A DNA stretch of 64,000 nt from Lycorma delicatula (GCF_047948215.1 NC_134456.1:77614515-77678514); one strand, 5' to 3'; positions 20,400 through 32,697 are shown, counted from the stretch's first letter. The notes: generated by a model not told the origin, from the sequence alone. A program made the numbers and translations.

Positions 20400-21630
20400 G
20401 TCGTGGGTAAAAGTTTTTAATAAATCCACTAGTAACTTGTTATAATTATTACGAGTATTTTCTTTAAAACCTTTTCTAAAAAGACAAACAAGGGTCCAGA
20501 ATATTTTTAAATATTACCCTGTTTTCTTAGTAAAGTACAATTTTCATAAAATATACTCTGACTAAAAGACGAAGATATCTAAACCAAGAGTATTATTGTT
20601 AATCGGCTATTTTCCTAATTAAATTTATGTGTTTCTTTACTTAAGTCTAACATTCTATAATATACGCAGAGAAGTTCATGAAGCTTATATGATTTATATG
20701 TTTTCTCTTGCCTAATTTCAAAGCAATTAATTGGTTATGAAATTAGACAAGATATGTATGTAATTGACTTGCTTTCTGTATGCAAATTATAGAGACATCT
20801 ACAAAATAAACGAATGATTTACGGTTAGTAGTAGTATTATCTTATTATAATGCACTCCTTCACTAAGGATGCTTACAATATCATAAACGTTTTCAGATAA
20901 TATGAATAAGCGGTTAATGTTTGATACTAAGTAGTAGTTAAAAAAAAGTAAAAAAAACGACTTCAATTAACATTTTTGCGTAAAAACAAGTCAAGCAGTT
21001 TTTAAACAATTCATCAATTATTAACATTAATGATGTATTACTAGTAATGTAATGTTTTAAAACACATTTATATTAAGTTTAAAAATCAATAACCTTCAAT
21101 AAATATGTAAAGTTTTTGAACGTAGATTAAATATAATGAAATAGCAAGATGTAATAGTAGTTCTTGCATCATGATAGATATTTTTACTATATAGAAAAAT
21201 ATTCCAAATTTCTTTTGTCATTTGTTGCTTTATCTCAATCGAAATTAAGCAAATTAGCTTGGTTTTATTTTAAGCATCTGCTAATGTAGCAGGTGGTGTG
21301 ATCTACTTAATTAAGAACTTAAAAGTTAAAAAGATGTACTTATGAATAAAAGAAAATGCTCTGTTAAAAGTAAACTTTTTTTTTTTTAATATACAATATT
21401 ACGTATTTTAATTATTTAATTATCTACTTTAAAAAAAAATAAAATTCCTTCTCAATACATTCTGTTTTTTTGTTGCTTTTATGATAAAAAATTATTGTGT
21501 TTTAAATTGTTTCTTGCCACTTATGCTGTAGTATATAAATTAGGAAAAATTGCGGTTAGTCAAAAAAAATTATTCGGTTTTTTGAATTTCTTGATATTTT
21601 TTATTTCTATAACGAGTTTATGTAATATAT
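20400..21630. other. AT-rich spacer, nothing recognised
   Basis: No coding or repeat signal. There are many short homopolymers. Confidence 0.5.
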
Positions 21631-21634
21631 ATAT

Positions 21635-21695
21635 TTGTGTGTGTGTGTGTGTGTGTGTATGTGTGTGTGTTCGCGCATGCGCCCGCGTGTGTGTA
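21635..21695. repeat. (TG)n microsatellite with CpG-containing interruption
   Basis: The TG repeat is interrupted by TCGCGCATGCGCCCGCG and then resumes. The 87-codon frame across it (21495-21758) reads as cysteine/valine alternation and is an artefact. Confidence 0.85.
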
Positions 21696-21699
21696 TTAA

Positions 21700-23770
21700 A
21701 ACATTTAATTATGACATCATTTGTGGATTACGGGGTTTATTATATTAATATTTTGTAAAAATGAGGTAAAAGCATAAGGAAATATTGAGTGGTTTCGTAT
21801 CTTAAATAATCTATACATAATATGAAAAATGTAATAATTATATCCTTTCGATCATAAAAAATAACATCAAATCGAAAATACCATTAAAATTTTTTTTTTT
21901 ACTAAAATGGAAACAAGCTGTAGGTGATCATACGTATTAAACAAGTTACTCTAAACAAATACTATACCATATGACTAGTCATACAATATGACTATACAAT
22001 GACTAGACTATATTTAACTATACAATTTGACTAGACTATATAATATGTATAGTCATTTCCAATATGTGTAGTTTACTTTAGATAACGAGTAATAAACTGG
22101 TGCTTTCCGTTTCCTTCCTTACTAACAAACAAAAGCAAACGAAAAGCTCAACAAATGTAAGAATATTCAGTTCTAGATGGTTTCTATGAAATCATCGCTC
22201 TCTCCGCTACAGCAAACGGTTGTACAAGTGTCATTACTTTCAGAGAACGGAACTCTTTACTAGTTACTGTTGAGCCTCAGGTGATTTATATACGTTAAAT
22301 CTATAATAAAGTCAGGTTAAAATAATATAAATAAATTTGTCGAGAAATACATTTATGCAATTTTGAATCTTCTCAGTAGAGATATAAATTTAAAAAAAGA
22401 AACAAATTTACGATAGCCTAATGGTTTTGAAAGAGTTATAATTTTTATTTTTTCTTCTGGTGTTCCAATCTATTGTCTTAAATATATTTATTATTTATTT
22501 CAAATGGGACATTATCAGGATAAGAATAATTATTTGAGGAGATGATAGTGTTCCTTTACCAAAAGTGTTGCATAATTACTCATTTTTTTTTTTAATTTTT
22601 CATATGATCGTTTTGAAAATGTTTAATTCTTGTACATTACAGAAAATTATTTTATAAAAGGTTGAAAAAATAAGGTCAAAAGCTCGGAAAAAATTGAAGC
22701 ATTTATTATTAAATTTAAACTTTATTCTATAGTCAATTTTAAATTATTTTAAAAAAATGATGTTTTATTTATTTTGAAATTAGCTTAAATTAGTAGCATT
22801 TTAAATATTATTAAACTTTGTCTTTTATATTAGACTTTGAAAAGAGTCCATTTGTAAAGAATGAATTTATTAAAATTTTTTACAAGTTTTTAAATTTCTG
22901 AACGAATTAAAAAAAAAAAAATCTCTTTTGGTATGAAGTAAGAAATAAAGTTTGGACTAATTATAATTTTCACTTTTATCTCTAACAAAAGGGTTAATTT
23001 TAATCTCCTCATAGATAAAGGGAAATTCTGCTGTAAACTTTTATTTTTTAATTTAATTGATGATACTTTGTTAATAGAATAATAGTTTATAATACTATCG
23101 GTATTATTCTGAGGGTATTAATTCATTAATTGAGTGGTAATATAATTTAGTTTTAAGCATATATATCATTAATATTTCAACTATTAATTTAGAAACTTAC
23201 GTGAATTATAGCAATACATTGTTAAATTATTTATTCATAAAGCACAGTTTATGTTTTCACGTGATTGAAGTGATTGTTAGACGGATTTAAATTGCAATAG
23301 TGTAAAGCCAACATATTATATTGTGATATGTAATGATTAAACCTAGTGTTATATAACTAAACACTACAATTATTGTCGCATATTGATTAAATTAAATTAT
23401 TAATTAATATGTTTGTTTAATCTTACCAATAGTACCTTTATAATTAGAAAATATATACAAATATTATGAAGTTAGATAGTTATCCTAGTACTTTAATTAA
23501 TTAATTATTATTATTATTCTTACTGCTATTATTATTTCTTATTGTATTAAAGTTTACAACGAACCTTACTACAAGCAAGTAATATTTATAAAACGTTAAG
23601 AAAGACCGATGTAAACTAATTAATACAAACCAAAATGTTATACAAAAAGAGATATAAGCAGTTATATAATTAAATAAAAAGTTCTGACTCTGTCTTATAA
23701 AGAAAAAGTTTAAATTTATCATTACATTAATTTAAAAAGAATATCATTTCACAGTAAATATCTTCTTTCT
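21700..23770. other. AT-rich spacer, nothing recognised
   Basis: Near 21960-22075 a CTATACAATATGACTAG motif recurs four to five times as a local duplication. Otherwise no gene or known repeat. Confidence 0.5.
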
Positions 23771-23776
23771 TTTCTA

Positions 23777-24002
23777 TGACTGTAAATGAAGTGTAGACTT
23801 GTACAATCTCATTTCGACCATTCCTGAAATGTGTGGTTAATTGAAACCCAACCACCAAAGAACACCGGTATCCACGATCTAGTATTTTACACAATCCGTG
23901 TAAAAATAACTGACTTTACTAAGACTTGAAACGCTGGAACTCTCATCTTCCAAATCAGCTGATTTGGGAAGACGCGTTCACCATTAGACCAACCCGGTGG
24001 GT
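23777..24002 (-). mobile_element. SINE-1, copy 6 (3' truncated)
   Basis: It starts at TGACTGTAAATGAAGTGTAG, lacking the terminal CCGGAGG segment. It runs through ACCACCAAAGAACACCGG and the B-box complement to CATTAGACCAACCCGGTGGG. Confidence 0.88.
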
Positions 24003-24282
24003 CTCACAACAAATATCTAAAAAAAAATAAACAGTTTCTTGGGATCATTCATAGTTATGCAACCTATAGATGTTAAAAACTCATATAAAAACATATTATC
24101 GGTTCAAAAAAATATATTGAGTGATTATACACGTTAAAACTCTTAAATATTAAACTTATTTACTTTGTAATTCTACTTTTTTTTTAGAAAAAGTAAATTA
24201 TATGTAACAAATAATAACTATTTATGAAGTTTACAATAATTAGTAAAAACTAATAAAAAATTAAGAAGTGATTATGAATATA

Positions 24283-25678
24283 GTACGTTCGGAAAGTTGC
24301 TGTGAATTTGAAAAGTGTAATGATGAAACTTTCTAATCATTCCTTAGTATTTTTATAGAAACTAATATTACAATGACTGGAATATTTTATAAAAGTCACA
24401 ATTCTTGTTCTTTAATTTAGTGCTTTCTCTGTCTAAAGTAAAAAGTCCGGTGTCATCCTCAGCTCTGGACTTATAACCTAGATGTACATTAGGAGACGGA
24501 AAACTACGCATTAACTTTAGATTATTGTTACAACTAACGCCATTCGGCCTTTGAAAATAAGATAAGCATCATGACCGTTGGTAAATTGAAAATGACCTCC
24601 TCCAACATCAATACAACAGTAAACTAGTTTAAATTTATTTTCAAACACTTTAATCAACTTATTTACTGGAATGTCTCATATGTATGCCGTTATTGCGGTC
24701 TTCAGTTCATCAGTTGTGCGTGGTCTGTTGCGATAACACTGCTTGTTTCGCTGCCCCTCACAGAAAGTAATCCGTGGGAATCAAATCGGGCGATCGTACG
24801 GGTCATAAACCCTTCGAAATAATTCGTTCACGAAAGACATTTCGTAAATATGTTATCAACCTGTTAGCTGTGTACCATCTTGTTAGAACCAATCGTCGTT
24901 AATTTCCACGTCTGTTCACTGACTAATGAAGTTTGTTAAAACAGCACAATAACGATCCCTATTAACTGTATTTTCAAAAAAAAGATTGGACACAATGCGA
25001 GTTTTATTCAGAACTATCCAGATTCCAATTTTTGCTTCGTGTAAAGATTGTTCGAAATTTTGGTCAATATGTTTAAACCGTTGACAATAATTTACTCTTT
25101 TGGCATGATTTTAGGTTTAAATTCTTGAACACACATTATTTTGTAGAGGAAAAGTTTCAGTTCTTTTCTTATAGCTTTACCTGTAGTAGCATGTCCAATC
25201 TGTTGCTGTATGCTAACTTACGCGTTGACTTTGATGGACTTTCGACCCTAACATGCGAAATATGAATCATCTTCTGTTCGTTTAGTTTAGGCGGTCTTCC
25301 ACTTCGATCAGCGTCTTCTACAAAGCCTGTTATCAAAATTTTCGAAAAATGTTTGAACTGCATCGCGATGAAGTACAGGAGTATTTGGAAACTTTTCAAA
25401 AATCAGTACTTCATTAAATTAGTAACTTGTCACCTTCACGAAAGACGTGTTCAACAAGAAAAATGCGATCTTTTACTGAAAGAACCATTATATTTCTTGC
25501 AACTTTGATTCGGATAAACGAAACGAAGCACGTTCAATCACAACTTAACAACTGACGTCTTGATTTATTAGTGAGCAACGCCCGACGAACCCACAGGGCA
25601 ACCAACCTACCGATGAAAGAACAGAATGAACAACAGAATTCTAAAGCATACTACGCAGCGACTTTCCAAAAGCTTTGT
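24283..25678 (-). mobile_element. near full-length mariner-type element, decayed
   Basis: The termini are similar in inverted orientation: left CGTTCGGAAAGTTGCTGTG at 24286-24304, right the complement of AGCTTTTGGAAAGTCGCTGCG at 25654-25674. The ~1.39 kb between holds one transposase pseudogene in the expected position. Length and layout match a complete mariner-family transposon. Confidence 0.85.
24540..25489 (-). pseudogene. mariner-family transposase pseudogene
   Basis: The frame starts at ATG 25489 (MVLSVKDRIFLVEHVFREGD), the start of a well-known insect mariner-type transposase group. Then follow the helix-turn-helix region (EKFPNTPVLHRDAVQTFFEN; DADRSGRPPKLNEQKMI) and SPSKSTRKLAYSNRLDMLL. 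After several frame changes come RNVFRERIISKGL, 'A-R-F-D-S', LLSVRG, and near 24700-24560 the C-terminus (NKLIKVFENKFKL; CIDVGGGHFQF). The block around the first catalytic Asp is deleted or unreadable, and stops are frequent. It once cut and pasted the surrounding element; now inert. Confidence 0.88.
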
Positions 25679-25679
25679 A

Positions 25680-26371
25680 TAAGTTATAAATGTTAAAAAT
25701 TCACATAAAACATATTGCGGCGTATTATCGTTTTCAAAAAAGTATGTTGAGAGATTACACACGTTAAAATACTTATCTGGAATTTATTTACTCTCTAGTT
25801 ACCGAATATGTTTTATAATAAGTAAATTTTACGTCACAAATAATAATAATAATTCCGTTATGAAGTTCACAAATTAGTAAAAATTAATACAAAATGATGA
25901 CGGTAATATTATAGTCAATAACAAACTTTGTACCAGAATTATTTACTTTTAATATTTATAAAAGGAAACTTGACAGTTTTTGTATGTGAATAATGTAACT
26001 TGACATTTTCTCGTACTTAATCTCAGAACAGAACATTGACACACTTTTATCGTAAAATGAAATGTACTCGTGACGCTCTTTTACCTTTTAGGCTACTGAA
26101 CGTTATCGCACAGCGTGCCACTGCAAGTGGTAGAACCCGGGTTTAAGGGTTATCCTGACATAACAGTAGCAAACCCATCCCTTGTTCATTCAAGCGTAAT
26201 GATTTAAAATATTTATTGTTCTGATTATTTTTTTTTTTTTCTATAATTATTTTGATATAGAACGTAGAGCAGTGATTCTCAGCCTTTTTGGTTCCACGAC
26301 CCCAGAAAAGTAAGACCAATAGAATTATATAATGAATATTTCGCCAACCCCCAGCCACAACCCAGTGAAAT
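25680..26371. other. AT-rich spacer, nothing recognised
   Basis: 25690-25900 resembles 24060-24260: CATAT-AAAACATATT-CGG, TTCAAAAAA-TAT-TTGAG, TACACGTTAAAA, AGTAAATT-TA-GT-ACAAATAATAA. This is an approximate ~200 bp direct repeat on each side of the mariner relic. Confidence 0.5.
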
Positions 26372-26665
26372 CTTTTTTTTTTCTGTTTAGCCTCCGCATT
26401 GCCGTCAGGATTACTTCAGAGGATGAATGAGGATGATATGTATGAGTGTAAATGAACTGTAGTCTTGCACAGTCTCAGGTCGACCATTTCTGAGATGTAT
26501 GGTTAATTGAAACCCAACTATCAAAGAACACCGGTATCCACGATCTAGTATTCAAATCCGTATAAGAGTAAACTACCTTTACTAGGATTTGAGCCTTAGA
26601 ACTCTCGACTCCGAAATCAGCTGATTAGCGAAGACGCATTTACCACTAGACCAAGCCGGTGGGTT
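26372..26665 (-). mobile_element. SINE-1, copy 7
   Basis: Complete inverted copy, TTTCTGTTTAGCCTCCGC to CCACTAGACCAAGCCGGTGGG. The B-box complement is GGATTTGAGCC. Confidence 0.88.
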
Positions 26666-26790
26666 AACCCAATGAAACCTAGCTAAAATTATTTAGCTGC
26701 GTTAATAGCGATAGGTATGAACATGCATGTATGAAGTGTACAAACATGATCAATTTACCGGTTTCAACTAGATGTGTGCGTGCTTCTTGT

Positions 26791-26812
26791 ACGGAACGGA
26801 ACGGAACGGAAC
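26791..26812. repeat. (GGAAC)n short tandem repeat
   Basis: Four GGAAC units in a row, at the left edge of the GC-richer island. Confidence 0.85.
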
Positions 26813-26819
26813 ACAAGGG

Positions 26820-27240
26820 TGGCGGGAGTTTATTATTTCTTCCTACAGATCGCAGATCCTCGACAAAGTCCATTGCTGCCGTGTCTTCCTTTTATCGGGC
26901 GGGTTATTAGTAATTTAGTGGCGGTTATAAATTTGTATGTTTTATTTATGAACGGATTTGGTGATTTGCGTTCCTATCCTATGGACCGGCGTGAGAATTA
27001 TTTACCGGGGCTGATTGTGGGAGACCACGCCTTTTGAGCCTCGTACTCCCGGCGTGATTCCCCTTCAGTCCGTCCGCTGCTGAAGTCCTTTCGGTGCTAG
27101 CGCCTTTCGGGCTAGCAGGAATACGCCTACCGGGGCCCTAGTTGTTTTGGAGGAAGCAATGCGCCCCCTTCTCTCGAGGGAATCGCATGTGTAGTTTGGT
27201 CTGCTTCATAATATTTGCTGTGAGAGCGTCATATTCGAGC
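26820..27240. other. GC-rich island, unclassified
   Basis: This stretch is clearly GC-richer than its surroundings. It contains a GCTAGC-CGCC..GG-GCTAGC hairpin (27096-27116) and TTCAG..CTGAA pairing near 27065-27083. A plus-strand 87-codon frame (26774-27037) includes a hydrophobic stretch (VISNLVAVINLYVLFMNGFG) and ends GLIVGDHAF. I do not recognise it. The island could be a retroelement UTR or LTR, or the 5' region of the hAT relic downstream. Confidence 0.4.
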
Positions 27241-27279
27241 ATGGATATGATACGTTTGAACACGTTGTGCTCTCAACAG

Positions 27280-27314
27280 TATAAAAGAGGCATAAGGAAT
27301 TCCAGAACGTCAGT
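27280..27314 (+). promoter_or_regulatory. candidate Pol II core promoter (TATA + Inr)
   Basis: TATAAAAG starts at 27280. TCAGTTT, the arthropod initiator consensus, starts at 27310, giving a predicted +1 A at 27312, 32 bases from the first T of the TATA box. It lies ~150 bases upstream of the first ATG of the hAT relic (27464). An AATAAAA at ~27360 could serve as a poly(A) signal if this were an LTR. Activity is inferred from spacing only. Confidence 0.5.
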
Positions 27315-27463
27315 TTAGTTTTGAATACGAAGTGCGCGTCTGGTGTTTTATTTAAGTTAATAAAAGTGTAGTTTCATTAAAATAATAATAATTGAAGTTT
27401 TGGTTTTTTTATTGTGCGGTTAGACGGTGTAAACTGTTTTTTTCAATTAGATTCTTATGAAAA

Positions 27464-27910
27464 ATGGATAAATTTGTGAAAAAACGAAGCGAGGCATCTA
27501 CATTTAGTGAATCGATTGGTAAAAAGATAAGTTTTTCAATGACAGTTACATAAATTATGGTTTTACCTCATTGGATGGAAAGGCACAGTTCATTGATTTC
27601 TCGAAGAGACGGGTACTGAATTTATTTAGTGAAAACGTTGTAGCTGCTAACCTATCTCTTGAGATTCACGACCGGCTCATTGGAATATCTGTCGATAAAA
27701 AGTTACAATTACAATTCATATCTGAAAATTTAGGTACGTTTTGGCTTGGTTGTCGAAGTGAAAAAGTGTTTTTCGTCTATGGTTGCGCTAAAAATTAATT
27801 GTAGGAATGGCTTTTTATCACTTGAAAACAATTTGCTTTTGTGTGTTTCTAACATAGATCCACGTATGGAGAAATTTTAAATGAAAAACAAACGCAACCA
27901 TCTCATTAAT
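27464..27910 (+). pseudogene. ZBED/hAT-type transposase, internally deleted relic
   Basis: From ATG 27464 the frame reads MDKFVKKRSEASTFSESIGK. A one-base shift near 27538 then gives NDSYINYGFTSLDGKAQ, the Y-x-x-Y-G-F-T start of ZBED5/FAM200-like (Buster-related) hAT proteins. A later frame (27571-27798) contains FISENLGTFWLGCRSE, like the F-W-x-x-x-R-x-E block. Near 27805-27900 comes LLLCVSNIDPRMEKF, the C-terminal hAT dimerisation segment (L-S-N-I-x-P-R-x-x-K-L). The BED zinc finger and the catalytic core are deleted. It is not functional as a transposase. Confidence 0.65.
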
Positions 27911-27919
27911 TATTTTCTT

Positions 27920-28630
27920 TGTAAGTGTACTTATAAAGGTAAGTAAAGTGTTTTATTAAATTATTCTTTTCTCATAAAATAATTTCATTATTGTTTACGT
28001 GTGAAGTTGTAGGCTACTTTCGCGACTCCCTGGTTGAGATACGCTGTTCTAGAGTGTTTTAAAAATTTTGTCCATTCTTTCTCTTCGCTGTTTTAACTGG
28101 ATTTTATCTTTTGAAATCTATTTATCGATTCATATTCTTTGTTTTCTCTCTCTTTCCTGTTTCTGTACTTTCCATAACTAGAAAATTCTCTACCTGTTAC
28201 AATATTTATTCAGCAGGCGCTGTATTTTTTATTAATAGACAAGCACTACCGTAATAATATTAAAATATAAATAAGTAATGAGATGTTTGTTTCTGTTTGT
28301 GTTGTAAGTAATAATATAGTTACTTCAGATAAAACCTGTAACTATTTCTATTATATGACAAACTGTATAACATAGAGAGGCAAGTCGTAATTGTACCACT
28401 CTTCTGGTTCAGCTAATGAACACAAGGTCGTATTTTAAGTTTATATTTCATCTTGTGTGTTTACGAATAAATAAATTTTCCTGTTTGTATGAAAATTTTA
28501 CAAATTAACGTTATCTACCGTTAGATGATGTATGATAAATATGGATACAAATAATGATTTGTTTTTTTTTAATTTATAAAATTATCCTTTTGAAAATGGC
28601 GACTACTAATATTCTAGCCCCTAAAATTAC
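27920..28630. other. AT-rich spacer, nothing recognised
   Basis: No coding or repeat signal detected. Confidence 0.5.
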
Positions 28631-28632
28631 AA

Positions 28633-28929
28633 ACCCACCGGGTTGGTCTAGTGGTGAACTTAACGTCGGATATCAGCTGATTTCAAAGTGGAGAGTTCTA
28701 AGGTTCAAATTGTGCTAAAGGCAGTTACTTTTATACGGATTTGATTAATAGAACGTGGATACCGGTGTTCTTTGGTGTCCTGGTTTCAATTAACCACAAA
28801 TCTGAGGAATGGTCGATGTGAGACTGTACAAGACTACACTTCATTGAAATTCAAACAAATCATCTTCTGAAGTTATAACTTACGTTGGTTCCGGAGGTTA
28901 AAACAGAAAGAGAGAGAGAAAAAGAAACA
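28633..28929 (+). mobile_element. SINE-1, copy 8
   Basis: ACCCACCGGGTTGGTCTAGTGG head, degraded B-box (GTTCAAATTG), body blocks and CCGGAGGTTAAAACAG end with a GA-rich tail. AAAATTA before the head at ~28623 and CCCCTAAAATTAGAAA after the tail at ~28932 suggest a target duplication of roughly CCCCTAAAATTA. Confidence 0.88.
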
Positions 28930-28934
28930 GCCCC

Positions 28935-29530
28935 TAAAATTAGAAAGGTAATGCTTAAATATTGATATAATAGAACTTTTCTGGACAAATACAGTTTATA
29001 GAATTAATTTTTTTAAAAACATTAATTCCTAACTTGTAATTGTAAATGTATGACTATAACCTTTGAAAGAAATTCATAAATGAAACTAAGAAATAATGAA
29101 CATACAACATTTTGTAGAAATTTTAGTTCCAAAGACTGCACACGAGCTTATATAACTTTAGGAGGATCAGCCATTTATTGGTATTCTTTCTTAGACAGTT
29201 CGATGGTGACGTACTTGGAGGGTATATTTCAGTTACCAAGCTATCGTTGCTGACAATTGTATATGTGGTCCCTCTCGATTTCTGACACGAACTATCTACT
29301 GCATAACATTCTAGTGAAGCAAAGGTAGTCCAATTACTAAGGCGATTATGTAGCGTTTCTTCTAGTTTCATATACGTATCTGTAATGTATGTTCAGTACA
29401 AAATGAATGATTTCTCTTGTTCGAAGAACTAACAATAAAGTTTTTTTTTTTTCATAATTGTACATATTTTGGGATTTATTTGAGGAAAAAGTTCATAATC
29501 GTTAATTAACTCAATTGTAAATTATTAATA
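28935..29530. other. spacer with an unrecognised 82-codon minus-strand frame
   Basis: The frame 29123-29371 on the minus strand shows no motif I recognise. No repeat or splice context supports it. Confidence 0.3.
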
Positions 29531-29532
29531 TA

Positions 29533-29960
29533 TTATAATTTCCACTTACCAACATTCATTAATAGTAACTATGTTCGAGCGCTTTCGGAGATTATTAATC
29601 CATCCTCAGGAACAATAATGTACTATATATTATATATATTTACTTCACATATCAATAATTATAATAAAATAAATATAACAGTTGATCGTCAAAAAACTGA
29701 CATGACGGACGTCATGTCATATCAATCTAGGTAACAATTATGACCTTCTTACTGACGTGACGGGTAACGTTGACTTTATTTTACCCTTTTGACGATCAAT
29801 TGTTACATTTATTTAAAAATTTGTTTTTTTGCAATTATTGATACGTGAAGTAAATATTTATAATATATATTACATCATTGTTCCTGAGGATGGAGTAATA
29901 ATCTCCGAAAGCGCTCGAACATATTTACTATTAATGAATGTTGGTATGTGGAAATTATAA
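29533..29960. mobile_element. fold-back element with ~160-bp inverted arms
   Basis: Arms 29533-29690 and 29800-29960 are near-identical reverse complements: TTCCACTTACCAACATTCATT, TATGTTCGAGCGCTTTCGGA, CCATCCTCAGGAACAAT, TTACTTCACATATCAATAATT. The ~110-base centre has its own 22-bp palindrome (29698-29719, TGACATGAC-GGAC-GTCATGTCA). Each arm carries CCTGAGGATGG, about 13 bases, then CCGAAAGCGCTCGAAC, an arrangement like the ribozyme-bearing ends of Penelope-like retroelements. No ORF is present. Confidence 0.8.
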
Positions 29961-29964
29961 TTAT

Positions 29965-32020
29965 ATAAATGATTTATATATTATTACCAACGGGCCATGT
30001 TTATCAAAATTAACTCAATTCTACCTCTAAAAGTAAAATAAAATTGGTGTTAGAAAATATAATAAAATGAAATTACTCGAATCAATACATAGTTATATGA
30101 AGATTAAAGTACAGAAATCGGAACGTGTTTAAATTACACGATAAGAAAGTTATAGAATTGGAAACTTTCAAATTGCTATCCGGTAAAGTTTGCGTTTTGT
30201 GACTGTGATCGTTCTTCTCCTGACCCCTTCAGTTTCGAACATTCCGAAAGAAAGTAAAACCCAGAGTTTAATTTGAAACTACAAAATATTTACATAAAGA
30301 AAGTGTTTCAGATTAAGCAAAATAGTTTAAAAAAAGCAATTTACAAATACATGTTAGCATGTTTATCCTAATCTCAACTAATTATAAAAATAGCTTTTCT
30401 CGTTTTAAAAGATAAAATTCTATATTTAATAAATATTGTTATAAACAAAGGATCTTTATTCGGTTTTAAATTATTTTTTTTCTAAGCAAAAAAAAAAAAA
30501 ACAAATACTGCAGAGTAATTTTTATTATTATAAAGCAGTACATAGTCATACATTTTAATATGTAATTTGGTTTTATAATATTCTAACAGACAAGCTTTAA
30601 TTTAAGCCACGTATTCAGACACAAAGTAGTAAATATCGGTCTTAAGCTGTTCATTTACTTTTATTCTGAATTCATTAATCTCACTTATTAACTCACGTAC
30701 CGTTCTACTTTTATAAATAAATTCTGATATAATTATTAATAAAATTTAATTTCATATAATTATTTTTGTATAATCAAGTTTTTTTAATTTTCCAGTTTAA
30801 ACTCAAATCTGATAATAAAGTGTAAATATTATGGTCAGTAATTTTTTTTAATTTTTTCAACCATATCATCTGTTTATGAATTTGATATAGAATAGATTTT
30901 TTGCTATTTATTTCTTTGTTTAAAGTACAACTAGTGATTTCAGGTTACTACCTACCTGCATTCATTTTACAGACCATTTTCTATCTTTGTGCGAATTCAT
31001 TGCTATAACTCTGCGAGAAATACATATATTCGTTATGATTAACTACGTATTTCTCCTTAAGTTGGGTCACAGGAAATTTTAATTTATCACCAGAGAAATA
31101 AATAGAAGTAGGCAATATATAAAATGATACGACTATGTAATAATATTATAAAAATGAGCCGTTTTATTACCTTTGGGAGCAATAATAGTGTAGGAAATGT
31201 TATGAATAGCTACAAATTTTGTAAAGGCGTTATATTCATATTATTTTACATTTTTAAAACACAACTTGCGTTTTTAGTTAAAAATTTACCGTTCATATAA
31301 TTTTAATGCAGCTATTATAAATTTTTGAAATTTTCTGCCTGTGTACTTTTTACTTACGTTATAGTAATTAATACATATTTGTTATCATTTATAATATTAA
31401 ATGTACAAACTTCTCGTATTTTTATAAACTGGGCAGCTAAAAATAATTCTTTAAGCCAGAGAAAGCTCTTCTGCTATGTTTCAGAGACTTAGGTCAAATC
31501 CACGTAATTTAATAAATCAAATTTTAACTTCTTTGTTCTTTGTAGTGGAGCTCAATCAGCGGTACAGTAACAACAAATGTTTGACCTGACGCTGGATATA
31601 TTTAAAGGAATTATAAAAATTAGCCTACAATAACTTGTAAGGGTATTGTGGAAATTTGTTTTAAAATTAAATGTATTCAATTATTTTTTGAGAAGTACAA
31701 AAATTTCTTGTGGAGACTGTAAAAATAGAAATTCTTTTTAAAAATTCTATTAGATGATTAAATCATCACATAACCTAAAGCGTTGTTGGTGGGAATATGA
31801 TATGAAACATTCCAACCCTGACCATGATTTTAATTAAATTTTTTATTACGTAGGCTGTTTTCAAGATTATAAATATTACTTAAAATTTAGTATTTTAATT
31901 AATGTTTTATTTGTGTGATTATTTTTTTCTCTCATAATTTCCTTACCTTTCGTAAAGTAATTTATTATTACAATTAACAGTAAATTAACATATAATTTTT
32001 TGTCCAATCTTTGTTCATTT
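29965..32020. other. AT-rich spacer, nothing recognised
   Basis: Over 2 kb without ORFs above the noise level or repeat matches. It could hold intronic sequence or fast-diverging DNA. Confidence 0.5.
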
Positions 32021-32028
32021 AAAAAAAA

Positions 32029-32694
32029 ATCTGATATGGATACCACATGAATTCCTTGTACGCCCATTAAATTATATATTCACATTTCTTTAAAATGAAA
32101 AAAACGTAAAATTCTATTTCATTAATAACGACTGATATTTTTTCATTCTTTTTTTTAAATTTTATTATTGAATTATTATCGTAAAAAATTTTACAATCGG
32201 AGGTTAATTAATAAATCAATACATTTAAATGTTAAGGAAAAGTTAAAGGAAAAAAAAAGGAGATGAAGTCTGATTCGAACCGATGTACCTTGTAAGATCC
32301 AAATATTTTATTAATTAAAATTTTATTTAGCTATAACTCTGGAACCAATGAAAATATCGTTGAGAAGCTCTCAATGAGGGCTTATTACTGCAGTTAATAA
32401 AAGTTCAAAATCCAATTGTTTTTAGATTTTGGGCTTTTTTGGACACTTTTGGTTCAGTCGATTGCAATCAAAAGGGGAGGTGCACAACTAGATCTTACAA
32501 CAGTGGTAAAACGAAAATTTCAACATCTTACAGCTAATCGTTTTTGAGTTATGCGAGATACATACGTACGTACAGACGTCACGCTGAAACTAGCCAAAAT
32601 GGATTCACTAATGGTCAAAATGGATATTTCTTTTAAAATATGAAAACCGAATTCTTTACTTACTTCCTTACTTTCTTTACTTGGTACAAGAAAG
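32029..32694 (-). repeat. Rep-A, tandem copy 1
   Basis: It runs from ATCTGATATGGATACCACATG and TTCCTTGTACGCC to GGTACAAGAAAGT. Internal blocks are inverted relative to the 2371 copy. The next Rep-A copy starts 4 bases later in the same orientation, so the two are head-to-tail. Confidence 0.85.
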
Positions 32695-32697
32695 TAA

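Noticed and set aside
26774..27037. 87-codon frame in the GC-rich island as a host membrane protein
   Set aside because: It has one hydrophobic stretch but no signal for initiation, splicing or homology; kept only as part of the island description.
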